Below the pieces are notes generated by a model. It was not told where the DNA came from and made no database searches. It saw nothing but the letters and a program-made list of their open reading frames with translations. Shown here piece by piece: positions 1 to 9,139 of a stretch of DNA of 64,000 nucleotides (the first letter of the stretch is position 1; every line of letters begins with the position of its first letter). A program made the translations under genes and the position numbers. Origin of the DNA: Paenibacillus sp. PL91 (GTDB lineage: Bacteria > Bacillota > Bacilli > Paenibacillales > Paenibacillaceae); assembly GCF_012935325.2 (NCBI RefSeq), contig NZ_JABBYG020000005.1, forward strand, positions 124,001 through 188,000, given 5' to 3'.

Positions 1-2048
1 GGACGACGGCTCTGCCGGAGCTGAAGGATGCGCATGATGAAAGCAAGCTCAGGGAGCTGCTGTCCGACAATGAAGCGTGGAAATTTTTGGAGGAAGCAAG
101 CGTACGTCTGCTCGAAGCTGGCTGTCCGGTGCTTCTGCCAGGCTGGTGGGAAGCGGTTCGCTCGCGGAAGCTGCGGCTGAGGGCCAAGATGAAGTCGTCC
201 GTAGGATCGGCGGCGCAGCCGATGTTTGGGCTTGATCAAATCGTTCAATTTGATTGGAAGCTTGCGCTCGGCGATGTCAATTTGACGGAGGCGGAGTTTC
301 TCCATCTGGCGGAGCAGAACCGCAGGCTATTCAATATTGGCGGCGAGTGGGTTCATTTGGACCCGCAGGATGTGACACAAATCAAACAATGGCTGAAGCG
401 AATGGGCAAGCGCAAGGGGCTTTCATTCCGTGACGTTCTGGAAATGCATCTCAAAGGCGGAATTCCACTCGATGATACAGGCGAGCTGGACCATGACCTG
501 GAAGCGGAGGTCGAGCTGAATGAGCATTTAACGTCTTGGCTTGCGCAGCTGCAGCAAACCTCACAAATTCCGCTAGCCGAAATACCGCCATCATTTTTGG
601 GCGAGCTTCGCCCCTATCAGCTTGAGGGTGTATCTTGGCTGCTGTTTCTAAGAAGATTCGGGCTCGGCGGCGTGCTTGCGGATGATATGGGACTTGGCAA
701 AACGATTCAGTTCATGGCTTACCTCGTCTATTTGAAGGAGAGAAAGCTGCAATCTGGCGGCCCATCTTTGCTCATTTGTCCTACGTCGGTAATCGGCAAC
801 TGGGAGAAGGAGCTGGAGAAGTTCGCGCCTTCGCTTCAGGTGATGCTGCATTATGGCAATAAGCGGGATAAGGGAGATCAATTCCGCGACTCAGTCGCAG
901 GCGCGGATTTGGTCATTACCTCTTACTCGCTCGCACAGCTTGACGAGGAGGATTTAAGCTTAGTCGATTGGGATGCGCTTTGCCTAGATGAGGCGCAAAA
1001 CATTAAAAATATATATACCAAGCAGTCAACAGCAATTAGGCGTCTGCCGGCAGGTCATCGCATTGCGCTGACGGGAACACCGATGGAGAATAGGCTGACT
1101 GAGCTATGGTCGATTTATGACTTCATTAATCCCGGTTATTTGGGCAATATTAACGAATTCCGGAAGGAAGTCGTTACGCCGATCGAGAAAACGCGGGACG
1201 AGAAGCTGATCGCCGGCCTTCAGCGCTGGGTGAAGCCATTTATGCTGCGCAGAATCAAGAAGGACCCTACGATACAGCTTTCGTTGCCGGATAAGAATGA
1301 ATCGAAAACCTACATGACGTTAACGGCAGAGCAAGGCGCCATGTACGAGAACTTGGTCGCAGACCTGCTGGAAAATCTGGATAAGCTCGGACCGATGCAG
1401 CGAAGAGGGCTCATTCTTGCCGCATTGACGAAGCTGAAGCAGTTATGCGATCATCCTTCTCTTCTTGCGGATGAGGAAAAAACCGCTTTATGGGAAGTCG
1501 ACCGTTCGAATAAAGTAGCACGCCTGCTTGAAATGTGCGAGGAGATAGCTGCCGAAGGCGAGCGCTGCCTCATCTTTACGCAATATATCGAAATGGGGCA
1601 TCAGCTCCAGCAGCTGCTGGAGGAGAAACTTGGCCTGCCTGTGCCGTATTTGCATGGCGGTGTGCCGAAGGCGAAGCGGGATCAAATGATCGAGCAATTC
1701 CAAAATACAGAGGAGCCCTGCTGCGCTTTTGTGCTTTCGCTGAAGGCGGGCGGCACGGGTCTTAACCTGACCGCTGCGAACCATGTGTTCCATTTTGACC
1801 GTTGGTGGAATCCTGCGGTCGAGAATCAAGCGACCGACCGGGCGTTCCGAATCGGACAGACGAAAGAGGTTCACGTGCATAAGTTCATTACGCTTGGCAC
1901 GCTGGAGGAGAAGATCGACGAGATGATCGAGCGGAAGCAGTCGTTGAACGACCAAGTCGTCGGTCAATCGGAGCAGTGGATAACGGAAATGTCTACCGAC
2001 GATCTGAGGGAGCTTTTTGCACTGCGAAAAAGCTGGTTGAAGGGATGA
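1..2048 (+). CDS. SNF2-family DEAD/DEAH-box helicase, 5' end outside the window
   Basis: The reading frame is open from position 3, so the true start lies upstream and only the C-terminal part is present. A bacterial SNF2-associated region comes first, then the two RecA-like lobes. Visible motifs are Walker A (DDMGLGKT, near 680-703), the DEAQ box near 987-998, LTGTPMENRL near 1070-1095, and the SNF2 signature WWNPAVENQATDRAFRIGQ near 1804-1860. The family are ATP-driven DNA translocases that remodel protein-DNA complexes; the bacterial members' exact role is poorly known. TTG at 87 is only an internal in-frame codon. Family assignment is secure, the biological role is not. Confidence 0.9.
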   Translation, partial: TTALPELKDAHDESKLRELLSDNEAWKFLEEASVRLLEAGCPVLLPGWWEAVRSRKLRLRAKMKSSVGSAAQPMFGLDQIVQFDWKLALGDVNLTEAEFLHLAEQNRRLFNIGGEWVHLDPQDVTQIKQWLKRMGKRKGLSFRDVLEMHLKGGIPLDDTGELDHDLEAEVELNEHLTSWLAQLQQTSQIPLAEIPPSFLGELRPYQLEGVSWLLFLRRFGLGGVLADDMGLGKTIQFMAYLVYLKERKLQSGGPSLLICPTSVIGNWEKELEKFAPSLQVMLHYGNKRDKGDQFRDSVAGADLVITSYSLAQLDEEDLSLVDWDALCLDEAQNIKNIYTKQSTAIRRLPAGHRIALTGTPMENRLTELWSIYDFINPGYLGNINEFRKEVVTPIEKTRDEKLIAGLQRWVKPFMLRRIKKDPTIQLSLPDKNESKTYMTLTAEQGAMYENLVADLLENLDKLGPMQRRGLILAALTKLKQLCDHPSLLADEEKTALWEVDRSNKVARLLEMCEEIAAEGERCLIFTQYIEMGHQLQQLLEEKLGLPVPYLHGGVPKAKRDQMIEQFQNTEEPCCAFVLSLKAGGTGLNLTAANHVFHFDRWWNPAVENQATDRAFRIGQTKEVHVHKFITLGTLEEKIDEMIERKQSLNDQVVGQSEQWITEMSTDDLRELFALRKSWLKG

Positions 2049-2056
2049 TGATATAA

Positions 2057-2245
2057 ATGTCAGACGGCAGCCTACGGGCCAAACAGGAAAAATTGAAGCT
2101 TGAAACGGCAGCAGCGAATCCAATCTCCCAAACTTCACACCCGGAAGCGGAAAAGTCGCCTGGATACGATCAAAATGCAGGCGCTAATCCGGAGTGGCGA
2201 AGATTTTACGAAGTCATTAAAGAAATAACGCTTGATCTGCGATAA
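2057..2245 (+). CDS. Small hypothetical protein
   Basis: A 62-residue hydrophilic protein begins 8 bp after the helicase stop. Purine-rich GAAGGGA, overlapping the helicase end, can serve as a weak Shine-Dalgarno. It ends just before a clear terminator, which suggests co-transcription with the helicase. No signal peptide, membrane segment or recognised domain is seen. It may be a genuine small operon partner or only a chance reading frame. Confidence 0.5.
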   Translation: MSDGSLRAKQEKLKLETAAANPISQTSHPEAEKSPGYDQNAGANPEWRRFYEVIKEITLDLR

Positions 2246-2265
2246 AATAAGCTAGACTATATTAC

Positions 2266-2310
2266 AAAAGCCTGCCTGGGAAAAGTAACCCGGCGGGCTT
2301 TAAATTTTTA
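2266..2310 (+). terminator. Rho-independent terminator of the helicase operon
   Basis: AAAGCCTGCC(T)GGG pairs with CCCGGCGGGCTTT around a short A-rich loop, with one G-T pair and one bulge, followed by a T-rich tail. Confidence 0.85.
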
Positions 2311-2365
2311 TCCCTCTAATCCAAAATAAGAGGATAGTATCCCTCACTCGTCGTTATTTGGACCT

Positions 2366-2434
2366 CCTAACGTTTGTTCAAGGGCGACTATAATAAGGAT
2401 GCGAGGCAAACAAGCAGCACTATAAACGAGGAGG
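2366..2434 (+). promoter_or_regulatory. Possible promoter and RBS of the sugar ABC operon
   Basis: A perfect TATAAT lies at 2389-2394 with no convincing -35 at normal spacing, which fits an activator-dependent promoter (the downstream YesN-like regulator is a candidate). CGAGGAG at 2428-2434 is the ribosome binding site for the ATG at 2444. Confidence 0.4.
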
Positions 2435-2443
2435 TCTTCCTAA

Positions 2444-3811
2444 ATGAAAAAGAACTACACACTCATTGCCGCCCTATTCGTATCGATTATGCTGGTCGTA
2501 TCGGCATGCGGTGCGAACAACAATGCAGAAACGAACAAAAACGCAGGAACAAACAGTACAAATACGCCTGCCGAAGAAACGGAATCACCTGCAGAAGCAA
2601 AGGACGTTACTTTGTCCCTGCGCCATACGCAAATTAAAGAAACGAGCAAAACTCGTTTGAAAATTTTAGAAGACGTCGTCGCCAAAACACAGGAAGAAAA
2701 CAAAGGCCTTACCTTCAAGCTTGAAGGCATTGACGAGATCGTGAACCGCGATCAAAAGCTGAAAGCCGAAATGGCCGCCGGCAATCCTCCAGATATTTTC
2801 GAAGTATTCGGCGGTGCTGACCTAAATCTTTATGTAAAAGCAAACCGCATGCTGGACTTGACTCCAATCATTGAAGAGCTTGGCCTAACTGACAAGTTCG
2901 CAAGCTTGGACGAGTTTACAGTTGACGGTAAAGTATACGGCCTTCCTTTCGGCGGATACAGCGAAGCGATTTTTTACAACAAGAAAATTTTTAGTGAGCT
3001 AGGCTTGGAAATCCCTACGACTTGGGCTCAATTGCTTGAAGTTTCGGAGAAAATTAAAGCAGCTGGTTATACGCCATTCGGTTTGGCTGCCAAAGACGGC
3101 TGGGTTAACGGTATGCTATGGAACACTGTCATGGAACGCAACGTCGGTATCGACGCATTCAGCAAAGTGGTATCCGGCGAAGCGAAATGGACGGACGAAA
3201 ATTTTGTAAAAGGCTTTGCTTCCTACGCTGAGCTAGTTGACAAGGATTATTTCACGAAAGGCGCTCTTGGCCTTGCTTACGCTGACCAAGGAGCTCAATT
3301 GCTCTCCGGCAAAGCAGCAATGGTGTTCACAGGAACTTGGGATGCCAACCGCTTCTCCGGCGACGAAGCAGGCGACCTGAAAGGACAAATCGGTTACTTC
3401 GCATTCCCATCCATCGATGGCGGCGCAGGCGACCAGACATCCATCAACGCTTCTTATTCGAACGGCTTTGGCTTCTCTGCAAACCTGGACGAGGATCAAG
3501 TAGCAGCAGCTAAGAAATTTATCGCTAACTTCTACACAGAAGAGGTTCAAAAACGTACGTTGGTTGAAGACAAATTGCTTCCTTCCATGAAGCTTAGCGA
3601 TCTGTCCGGCGTAGACCCGCTAACAACTGAAATTTTGACGGTAATGGCTAGCGCTTCTTCTTCTTGGAAAGCTTACGATGCAATCGTTCAACCGGCAGTT
3701 GGCGCCGACGTTAACGTCGGCATTCAAGAGCTGATCGGTAAAGTATCGACACCGGAAAAAGTAGCAGCAAAAATTCAAGCGTCGCAAGATAAGGCTAACG
3801 CAGCTAAGTAA
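2444..3811 (+). CDS. Sugar ABC transporter substrate-binding lipoprotein (family 1)
   Basis: The 455-residue protein starts with a lipoprotein signal (MKKNYTLIAALF, lipobox VVSAC, Cys about 22), so it should be anchored to the outer membrane leaflet. The body resembles MalE-type extracellular solute-binding proteins, with the AGNPPDIFEVFGG and FYNKKIFSELGLEIPTTW segments typical of the sugar-binding family. It delivers sugar to the two permeases encoded next. The linked hexosaminidase suggests an amino-sugar or glycan fragment as ligand, which is inference. A strong terminator between this gene and the permeases probably gives extra copies of the binding protein. Confidence 0.9.
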   Translation: MKKNYTLIAALFVSIMLVVSACGANNNAETNKNAGTNSTNTPAEETESPAEAKDVTLSLRHTQIKETSKTRLKILEDVVAKTQEENKGLTFKLEGIDEIVNRDQKLKAEMAAGNPPDIFEVFGGADLNLYVKANRMLDLTPIIEELGLTDKFASLDEFTVDGKVYGLPFGGYSEAIFYNKKIFSELGLEIPTTWAQLLEVSEKIKAAGYTPFGLAAKDGWVNGMLWNTVMERNVGIDAFSKVVSGEAKWTDENFVKGFASYAELVDKDYFTKGALGLAYADQGAQLLSGKAAMVFTGTWDANRFSGDEAGDLKGQIGYFAFPSIDGGAGDQTSINASYSNGFGFSANLDEDQVAAAKKFIANFYTEEVQKRTLVEDKLLPSMKLSDLSGVDPLTTEILTVMASASSSWKAYDAIVQPAVGADVNVGIQELIGKVSTPEKVAAKIQASQDKANAAK

Positions 3812-3843
3812 TGGCATGACATTACAATCGTTCCTGATGGACG

Positions 3844-3880
3844 AGAGGGTGTCCTTCCTTCCAGGAGGACACCCTCTTTT
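3844..3880 (+). terminator. Intra-operon terminator/attenuator hairpin
   Basis: A 12-bp perfect stem (AGAGGGTGTCCT and AGGACACCCTCT) with a short loop and a following TTT lies between the binding-protein gene and the permease genes. Partial read-through would set a high ratio of binding protein to permease. Confidence 0.85.
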
Positions 3881-3909
3881 AACGCCAGTCAGTATAAAAG
3901 GAGGACATT

Positions 3910-4791
3910 ATGAACAAAGCTCTCAAAAATCCAATTACTTACGTGGCGTTCATTATTCCGACGCTTGCTTTGTACGCCTTGTTTTTTGTTTACCCGGTCA
4001 TCGTATCGTTTATTTATGGCTTTTTTCGTTGGGACGGCATTACCGAGAAGGTGTTTATCGGCTTCGATAACTTTACGAGATTGTGGCAGGATGAGGTTTT
4101 TAGAAAAGCACTTTTGAACAATTTTTACTTTATGGCTTTTTCCTTAATTGTGAACATTCCGCTCGTCTTCTTGATCTCGATAGTGATCAGCAAAGTTAGA
4201 CGGATGCGTGACTTTTACAAATCGGCCGTATTCGTGCCGGTTGTCATATCGACAGCTACAGTCGCAATATTGTTCGGCGTGCTGTACAACTATGATTCGG
4301 GAATGATCAATCAATTTATCCGTCTGGTTGCTCCCGAGAGCTGGGCGCGTGAATGGCTGTCGGATCCGAAGCTTGCGATGCTTTCGATTCTAATCGCAAA
4401 CGCATGGCAAAATATCGGCTTCTTCATTGTCCTTTGTTTGGCAGCGATTCTAAACATTCCAAAAGAGATCGTCGAAGCTTCCAAGCTCGATGGCGTTAAT
4501 GGCTGGCAAGAAACATGGTCCATTACGCTGCCTCTCGTCAGACCAATCCTGTTCGTTATGCTGCTGCTTACCGTATCGGGAACGATGAAGGTGCTGGATA
4601 TCGTACAAATTATGACCAATGGCGGTCCGTTTCAATCAACGGAGGTTATGTCGACTTATATGCTAAAAGTAGGGTTCCGCTCGCTTGAGCTTGGTTACGG
4701 CAGTGCGATCGGGGTAGCGATGTTCATCATTATTTTAGTGCTTACAGGTATTTTGCAACGCATCACGAAAAGCGAGGAGGTGCAATATTGA
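3910..4791 (+). CDS. Sugar ABC transporter permease, MalF/UgpA-like
   Basis: A 293-residue membrane protein with about six hydrophobic segments. The EAA loop that docks the ATPase is visible as VEASKLDGVNGWQETWSITLP near residues 190-210. AAAAGGAGG sits at good distance before the ATG. It forms the translocation pore with the second permease. No ATP-binding subunit is encoded in this cluster, so a shared MsmX-type ATPase elsewhere is expected from knowledge of such importers in Firmicutes. Confidence 0.9.
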   Translation: MNKALKNPITYVAFIIPTLALYALFFVYPVIVSFIYGFFRWDGITEKVFIGFDNFTRLWQDEVFRKALLNNFYFMAFSLIVNIPLVFLISIVISKVRRMRDFYKSAVFVPVVISTATVAILFGVLYNYDSGMINQFIRLVAPESWAREWLSDPKLAMLSILIANAWQNIGFFIVLCLAAILNIPKEIVEASKLDGVNGWQETWSITLPLVRPILFVMLLLTVSGTMKVLDIVQIMTNGGPFQSTEVMSTYMLKVGFRSLELGYGSAIGVAMFIIILVLTGILQRITKSEEVQY

Positions 4792-5636
4792 TGAAACGTT
4801 CCGGTAACTCACAATGGTGGATGCATTCTTTTTTATTAGGGTATGTCGTCGTATTGCTCTTCCCTTTGCTATGGCTGTTCATGTCTTCCTTCAAAACGAA
4901 TCGTGAGATTACAGTCAATACATGGGCATTGCCAACCAGCTTTAATTTTGACAACTATGTTGCGGCATGGCAAACCGCGAATATCGGTAAATATGCTTGG
5001 AATAGCACGTTTGTAACGGTTATCGCCTGTGTTCTTACGCTTCTGTTCGCCGCGATGACCTCATTTGCTATCGCACGTATGAAATACAAGAAAACGAACA
5101 AAGCGATTTACCAATTTATTTTGCTTGGCCTGATCGTGCCTCCGGGTGCTTTGTTTATTCCGCTGTACCGTTTGGTACAAGGCATTAAGGTGTTTGGTCA
5201 ACCATTATATGATACGCATTGGTCGCTAATTTTGGTATACTGCACATATGCATTGCCTATTACCGTGTTTATTATATATGCTTTTATGTTATCGATTCCG
5301 AATGAATTGGAAGAAGCGGGAATTGTGGACGGCCTTGGCGCGACCGGATTATTTTTCAAAGTTATTATTCCGATCTCCTTGCCGGCGCTTGTAACCGTAT
5401 TTATTTTAAATTTCATTTCCAATTGGAACGAATATATTTTATCCCAGCTATTTATTACGTCTGAATCGCTGAAAACGCTGCCTACGGGCATGGCTACCTT
5501 CAATGATGGCTATCGCACCAACTTTGCATCGCTTTCCGCGGCGGTCATTATAAGCATTATTCCGGTACTGGTCGTGTACATGTTCTTGCAGCGTCAAATC
5601 ATAGAAGGCATGACAGCAGGCAGCGTAAAAGGATAA
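4791..5636 (+). CDS. Sugar ABC transporter permease, MalG/UgpE-like
   Basis: A 281-residue six-segment permease with the EAA loop EEAGIVDGLGATGLFFKVI near residues 179-200. Its ATG overlaps the stop of the upstream permease (TGATG), with GCGAGGAGG ending 10 nt before it. A TTG one codon upstream is an alternative start. Translational coupling is likely. It pairs with the MalF-like subunit to import the substrate held by the 2444 lipoprotein. Confidence 0.9.
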   Translation: MKRSGNSQWWMHSFLLGYVVVLLFPLLWLFMSSFKTNREITVNTWALPTSFNFDNYVAAWQTANIGKYAWNSTFVTVIACVLTLLFAAMTSFAIARMKYKKTNKAIYQFILLGLIVPPGALFIPLYRLVQGIKVFGQPLYDTHWSLILVYCTYALPITVFIIYAFMLSIPNELEEAGIVDGLGATGLFFKVIIPISLPALVTVFILNFISNWNEYILSQLFITSESLKTLPTGMATFNDGYRTNFASLSAAVIISIIPVLVVYMFLQRQIIEGMTAGSVKG

Positions 5637-5657
5637 ATGGAAGAAGGAGTCTACTAG

Positions 5658-7469
5658 ATGAACTTGAGACCGAAATTGATGCTTGCTTTTATATGTTTAA
5701 TTATCATTCCGATGATTGGCCTCGGCATATTCTCTTTTCTAAATTCAGAGACGCTGCTCGAGAAAAAATATAGTGAGCAAACGGAAATTTCGCTCAAGGC
5801 GGTAGGCGGCAATATTCGTTATTTTTTTCGTGAGCTGGATCAGCTCTCCGACGGCAATCTGACGAGCTTCGAGGTGCAGGATACGCTCAAATACAGCACG
5901 TATACGTCTAATGACGCCAGCACGCTCATTGCCATCAACCAAGCGGAGAAGGAAATGAAACGGATCTTGTTTCAGCATCCAGCCGTAAGCTTTGTCGTTA
6001 TGTATGCGAAGGACGGGACGATGTTCCGCTCCTATCGCAATGATCCGACGACGTTCAAGCCCATATCGTTCGATATGCTGAAGGCGCACTCCACTTACAA
6101 GGAAGTAATGGAGCTTGGCGGCCGTCCGCTTTGGATCGGTCCGTATGAGCAGCGGGAGCTGACAGGCGTTGAGCCGCCGCTGTTTACACAAATGCGCCTC
6201 GTAAAGGATATCGAGACATTTAACGATCTTGGCGTCATGATTACGCAGTACAAGACAGAAGAGATTTCGAGCATGCTCAAAGCCTTTCAAAACCCGCAAG
6301 CCGATGCGGCTGAAACTAGATATCTTATCGTTAACAAATCTGGCCTTATCATGCTGGACAGCAAAAGCGACTTTGACGGCCATAACATTAATGAACAGAC
6401 CGATGCGCTTCCGCAGCAGACGAATAACTATATGAGCTCTAGGGTGAAGTTCGAGGGAGTAGACAGCCTAGTTTCCTCCTACCAGCTCGATCGCAATGAA
6501 TGGATTCTCGTCTCGGTTAAGCCTTGGGACTCGCTTACGAATGAGAATGTACGGTTCGTGCAATGGATCGGGATGATTACCGTTCTTGGCTTGTTGTCGG
6601 CAGTGCTCTTTAACGTCTTCTTCGTGAACCGCGTAGCCAAATCGATCATCAAGGTCGTCCGCAAAATGAGGCTTGTTGAGCAGGGCTTGCTCGACATTCG
6701 CGTGACCGCGCAGGGCAAAGACGAAACGGTTCTGCTCGCGAACAGCTTCAACAGCATGGTGGAGCGAATCGGGAATTTGCTTAGCGAGGTGCGTACGGAG
6801 CAGGCCCGAAAGCAGCATGCTGAGATGATGCTGATGCAGGCACAAATAAAGCCGCATTTTCTATTTAATACGCTGGAGTCGATCAATGCGCTCGCCGCTC
6901 AAAATGAAGGCGCAAAAATTATGCTGATGGTGCGCAGATTAAGCAATCTGCTGCGTACAAGCATGCATCACTCTGAAGAAATTAGGATCAATCAAGAAAT
7001 TGAGCATGTTCGCAGTTATTTGGAAATTCAGAAGTACCGCTTCGAGGAGCTGTTCAGCTATGAGCTGAATGTTCAAGAGGAGGCGCTTGAATATACAATA
7101 CTGAAGCTGACGCTTCAGCCCCTTGTCGAGAACAGCATTCAGCACGGGTTTGACGGCTATGAGGATGGTCAAGGCATCATAACGATAGATGTAACTGCCC
7201 AGCCTCATTGCATCGTCATTATGGTGCGCGACAATGGTCTCGGCATGAGCACTAGCGTGCTAACTAAGCTTGCGAATGGGTTAAATCCTTCCAGCAAGCA
7301 GCCGAATGCGGCAGAGATGGGTGAAAGAAGAGGGCTTGGCCTGCGAAATGTAGCAGATCGACTTCGTATTCATTATGGCCCGGCCTATGGCATGTGGATA
7401 TGCAGCCAAGAGGGCAGCGGTACCGTTATTCGTTGTGTAATTCCGAAGAGCAGAGGTGATCAGCTATGA
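5658..7469 (+). CDS. Sensor histidine kinase, YesM type
   Basis: The 603-residue protein has an N-terminal membrane segment (about 8-28), a large extracytoplasmic Cache-like region, a second membrane segment near 298-316 and a HAMP linker. The His_kinase signature QAQIKPHFLFNTLESINAL carries the phosphorylated His. The HATPase domain follows, with the N box (LVENSIQHG) and G boxes (DNGLGM, GLGLRNV). AAGGAG precedes the ATG. The stop overlaps the next gene by 4 bp. Its position directly after an ABC sugar importer implies it senses that sugar, or the loaded binding protein, and controls the operon through the partner regulator. The ligand is unknown. Confidence 0.92.
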   Translation: MNLRPKLMLAFICLIIIPMIGLGIFSFLNSETLLEKKYSEQTEISLKAVGGNIRYFFRELDQLSDGNLTSFEVQDTLKYSTYTSNDASTLIAINQAEKEMKRILFQHPAVSFVVMYAKDGTMFRSYRNDPTTFKPISFDMLKAHSTYKEVMELGGRPLWIGPYEQRELTGVEPPLFTQMRLVKDIETFNDLGVMITQYKTEEISSMLKAFQNPQADAAETRYLIVNKSGLIMLDSKSDFDGHNINEQTDALPQQTNNYMSSRVKFEGVDSLVSSYQLDRNEWILVSVKPWDSLTNENVRFVQWIGMITVLGLLSAVLFNVFFVNRVAKSIIKVVRKMRLVEQGLLDIRVTAQGKDETVLLANSFNSMVERIGNLLSEVRTEQARKQHAEMMLMQAQIKPHFLFNTLESINALAAQNEGAKIMLMVRRLSNLLRTSMHHSEEIRINQEIEHVRSYLEIQKYRFEELFSYELNVQEEALEYTILKLTLQPLVENSIQHGFDGYEDGQGIITIDVTAQPHCIVIMVRDNGLGMSTSVLTKLANGLNPSSKQPNAAEMGERRGLGLRNVADRLRIHYGPAYGMWICSQEGSGTVIRCVIPKSRGDQL

Positions 7470-9085
7470 CCGGTAAGGTTCTCCTAGTCGATGATGAAGC
7501 GCATATTACGAGAAATCTGGAAAAGGTTATTCCCTGGGAAATGCTTGGACTTACAGTAGGCGGTACGGCCAAAAACGGCGTCGAAGCGCTGGAATTGATG
7601 GAGCAGCAAACGTTTGACTTATTGCTGTGCGATATTAGGATGCCAGTAATGGATGGATTGGAGCTGGTTCGGCATATACGCGAGAAAGAGATGGCTTGCG
7701 ACATTATTATGCTGTCGGGGTATCAGGATTTTGCGTATACGCGAACGGCTATTCAATTCGGCGTCAATGATTATATTTTGAAGCCCATTCCGTACGATGA
7801 GTTAACCGGTGTCATTGCCAGAGTGATGTCGAGCCAGCGAAGCAGGCAGAAGCAGCAGCAAGAGGAAAAACAGAAGCTTGGCCGAATGATTGATCTGGCA
7901 AGCGAGAAGATTTTGTACGACATCATTATGGACTACACCGATGTTACCGCAGACAACTGGCTATTGACCGGCGATGAACAGCAGCTGAAGCAGCAGCAGT
8001 TCGTCTTAATTGTGCTTGATCTGGACGTCAGCTCAGAGAAAACGAAGGATTGGCGCGATTGGTCAGATAAGGAACGCAAACTGTGGAACTTTGCCGTATG
8101 CAACGTGCTTCGCGAGAAGCTGCAGCAAAACGGGCTGCATCATGCCGTCATTCAAATTCGCGATGGCGAATGGTGCGTGCTTATTGAAGTGGAGAAAACG
8201 GCGGAGTTTAACTTTTCGCTCATAAACACCTGGGCCGAAATGCTGCTGGACGCGATAAAGAGCCATGTGAAGCTTTCTTTGTTTGCAGGCATATATCGGA
8301 ATTTTGCAGCGGTTGCCGATTTATCCCACGCTTATAAGCAGGTTCAGCAGGGGATGCAAATTACGCCGGAACATGACGTCATTGCGCTCTATCCGTCCGA
8401 TCAGCAAAAATCATCGCAAGCGGATCAAGCATTTTGGGAAACGGCAGAAAAAATTATCGGAGCGGTCAAGCGCGGCGACACAAAAGGGGTAGACTCCGAG
8501 CTTAATGGCATTGCCGAGCTGCTGCAGCGAATGAACGAGCCCTCGCTTAATCGTGTTAAGCCGCTGCTGCATTTCTTCGTGCTGCATCTCATGCGGGAGA
8601 TGAAGGAGATGGGGGTTTTCACGCGCGAGCAGGAGGATATGCTGTGGCGCAGGCTGGATCGCCGTTTTGGGATCAAGGATTTGCTGTCGGTTATTCGTCA
8701 GGTTACGAATGCGGTTTCCGAGAAATCGATGGATAAGAAGAAGCAATCGGAGCGCTCGATGACTGAGGCTAAAGCGTTTCTGGACCGCAACCTTTATCGC
8801 GATCTTAGCGTGGAGGAGACAGCAACGCATGTTGGGCTTAGCACGTCTTATTTCAGCCTGTTGTTTAAGCAAACGTTTGGAGAAACGTTTATCGAATATG
8901 TAACGCGTCAGCGGATGGAGCGTGCGAAGGCGATGCTGGCAGATACGCCAAAAAGCGTGGCGCAGATCGCGAAGGAAGTCGGGTATGCGGAGCGGCGTTA
9001 TTTTACGAAGGTATTTATGAAATATACGGGTGAGAATCCGACGGACTTCCGCAGCAGGCGGCAGGATAACATGGGCAATTGCTAA
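7466..9085 (+). CDS. Response regulator with AraC-type DNA-binding domain, YesN type
   Basis: A 539-residue protein overlapping the kinase gene by ATGA. The N-terminal receiver (about 1-125) has the acidic pocket VDDEAH and phospho-acceptor Asp in LLLCDIRMPVMDG. A long variable middle region follows, then a C-terminal double HTH of the AraC family (VEETATHVGLSTSYFSLLFK and VAQIAKEVGYAERRYFTKVF). It is the cognate partner of the YesM-like kinase and the likely activator of the ABC importer and hexosaminidase. Confidence 0.92.
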   Translation: MTGKVLLVDDEAHITRNLEKVIPWEMLGLTVGGTAKNGVEALELMEQQTFDLLLCDIRMPVMDGLELVRHIREKEMACDIIMLSGYQDFAYTRTAIQFGVNDYILKPIPYDELTGVIARVMSSQRSRQKQQQEEKQKLGRMIDLASEKILYDIIMDYTDVTADNWLLTGDEQQLKQQQFVLIVLDLDVSSEKTKDWRDWSDKERKLWNFAVCNVLREKLQQNGLHHAVIQIRDGEWCVLIEVEKTAEFNFSLINTWAEMLLDAIKSHVKLSLFAGIYRNFAAVADLSHAYKQVQQGMQITPEHDVIALYPSDQQKSSQADQAFWETAEKIIGAVKRGDTKGVDSELNGIAELLQRMNEPSLNRVKPLLHFFVLHLMREMKEMGVFTREQEDMLWRRLDRRFGIKDLLSVIRQVTNAVSEKSMDKKKQSERSMTEAKAFLDRNLYRDLSVEETATHVGLSTSYFSLLFKQTFGETFIEYVTRQRMERAKAMLADTPKSVAQIAKEVGYAERRYFTKVFMKYTGENPTDFRSRRQDNMGNC

Positions 9086-9139
9086 TTTGCGGTTGGGCTG
9101 CGTATGGAAATTTCAAGTGCTGAGGGGATGGGGAAGGTA

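Noticed and set aside
1488..2138. 216-residue minus-strand open frame opposite the helicase
   Set aside because: Overlaps conserved helicase motifs on the other strand and shows no domain.
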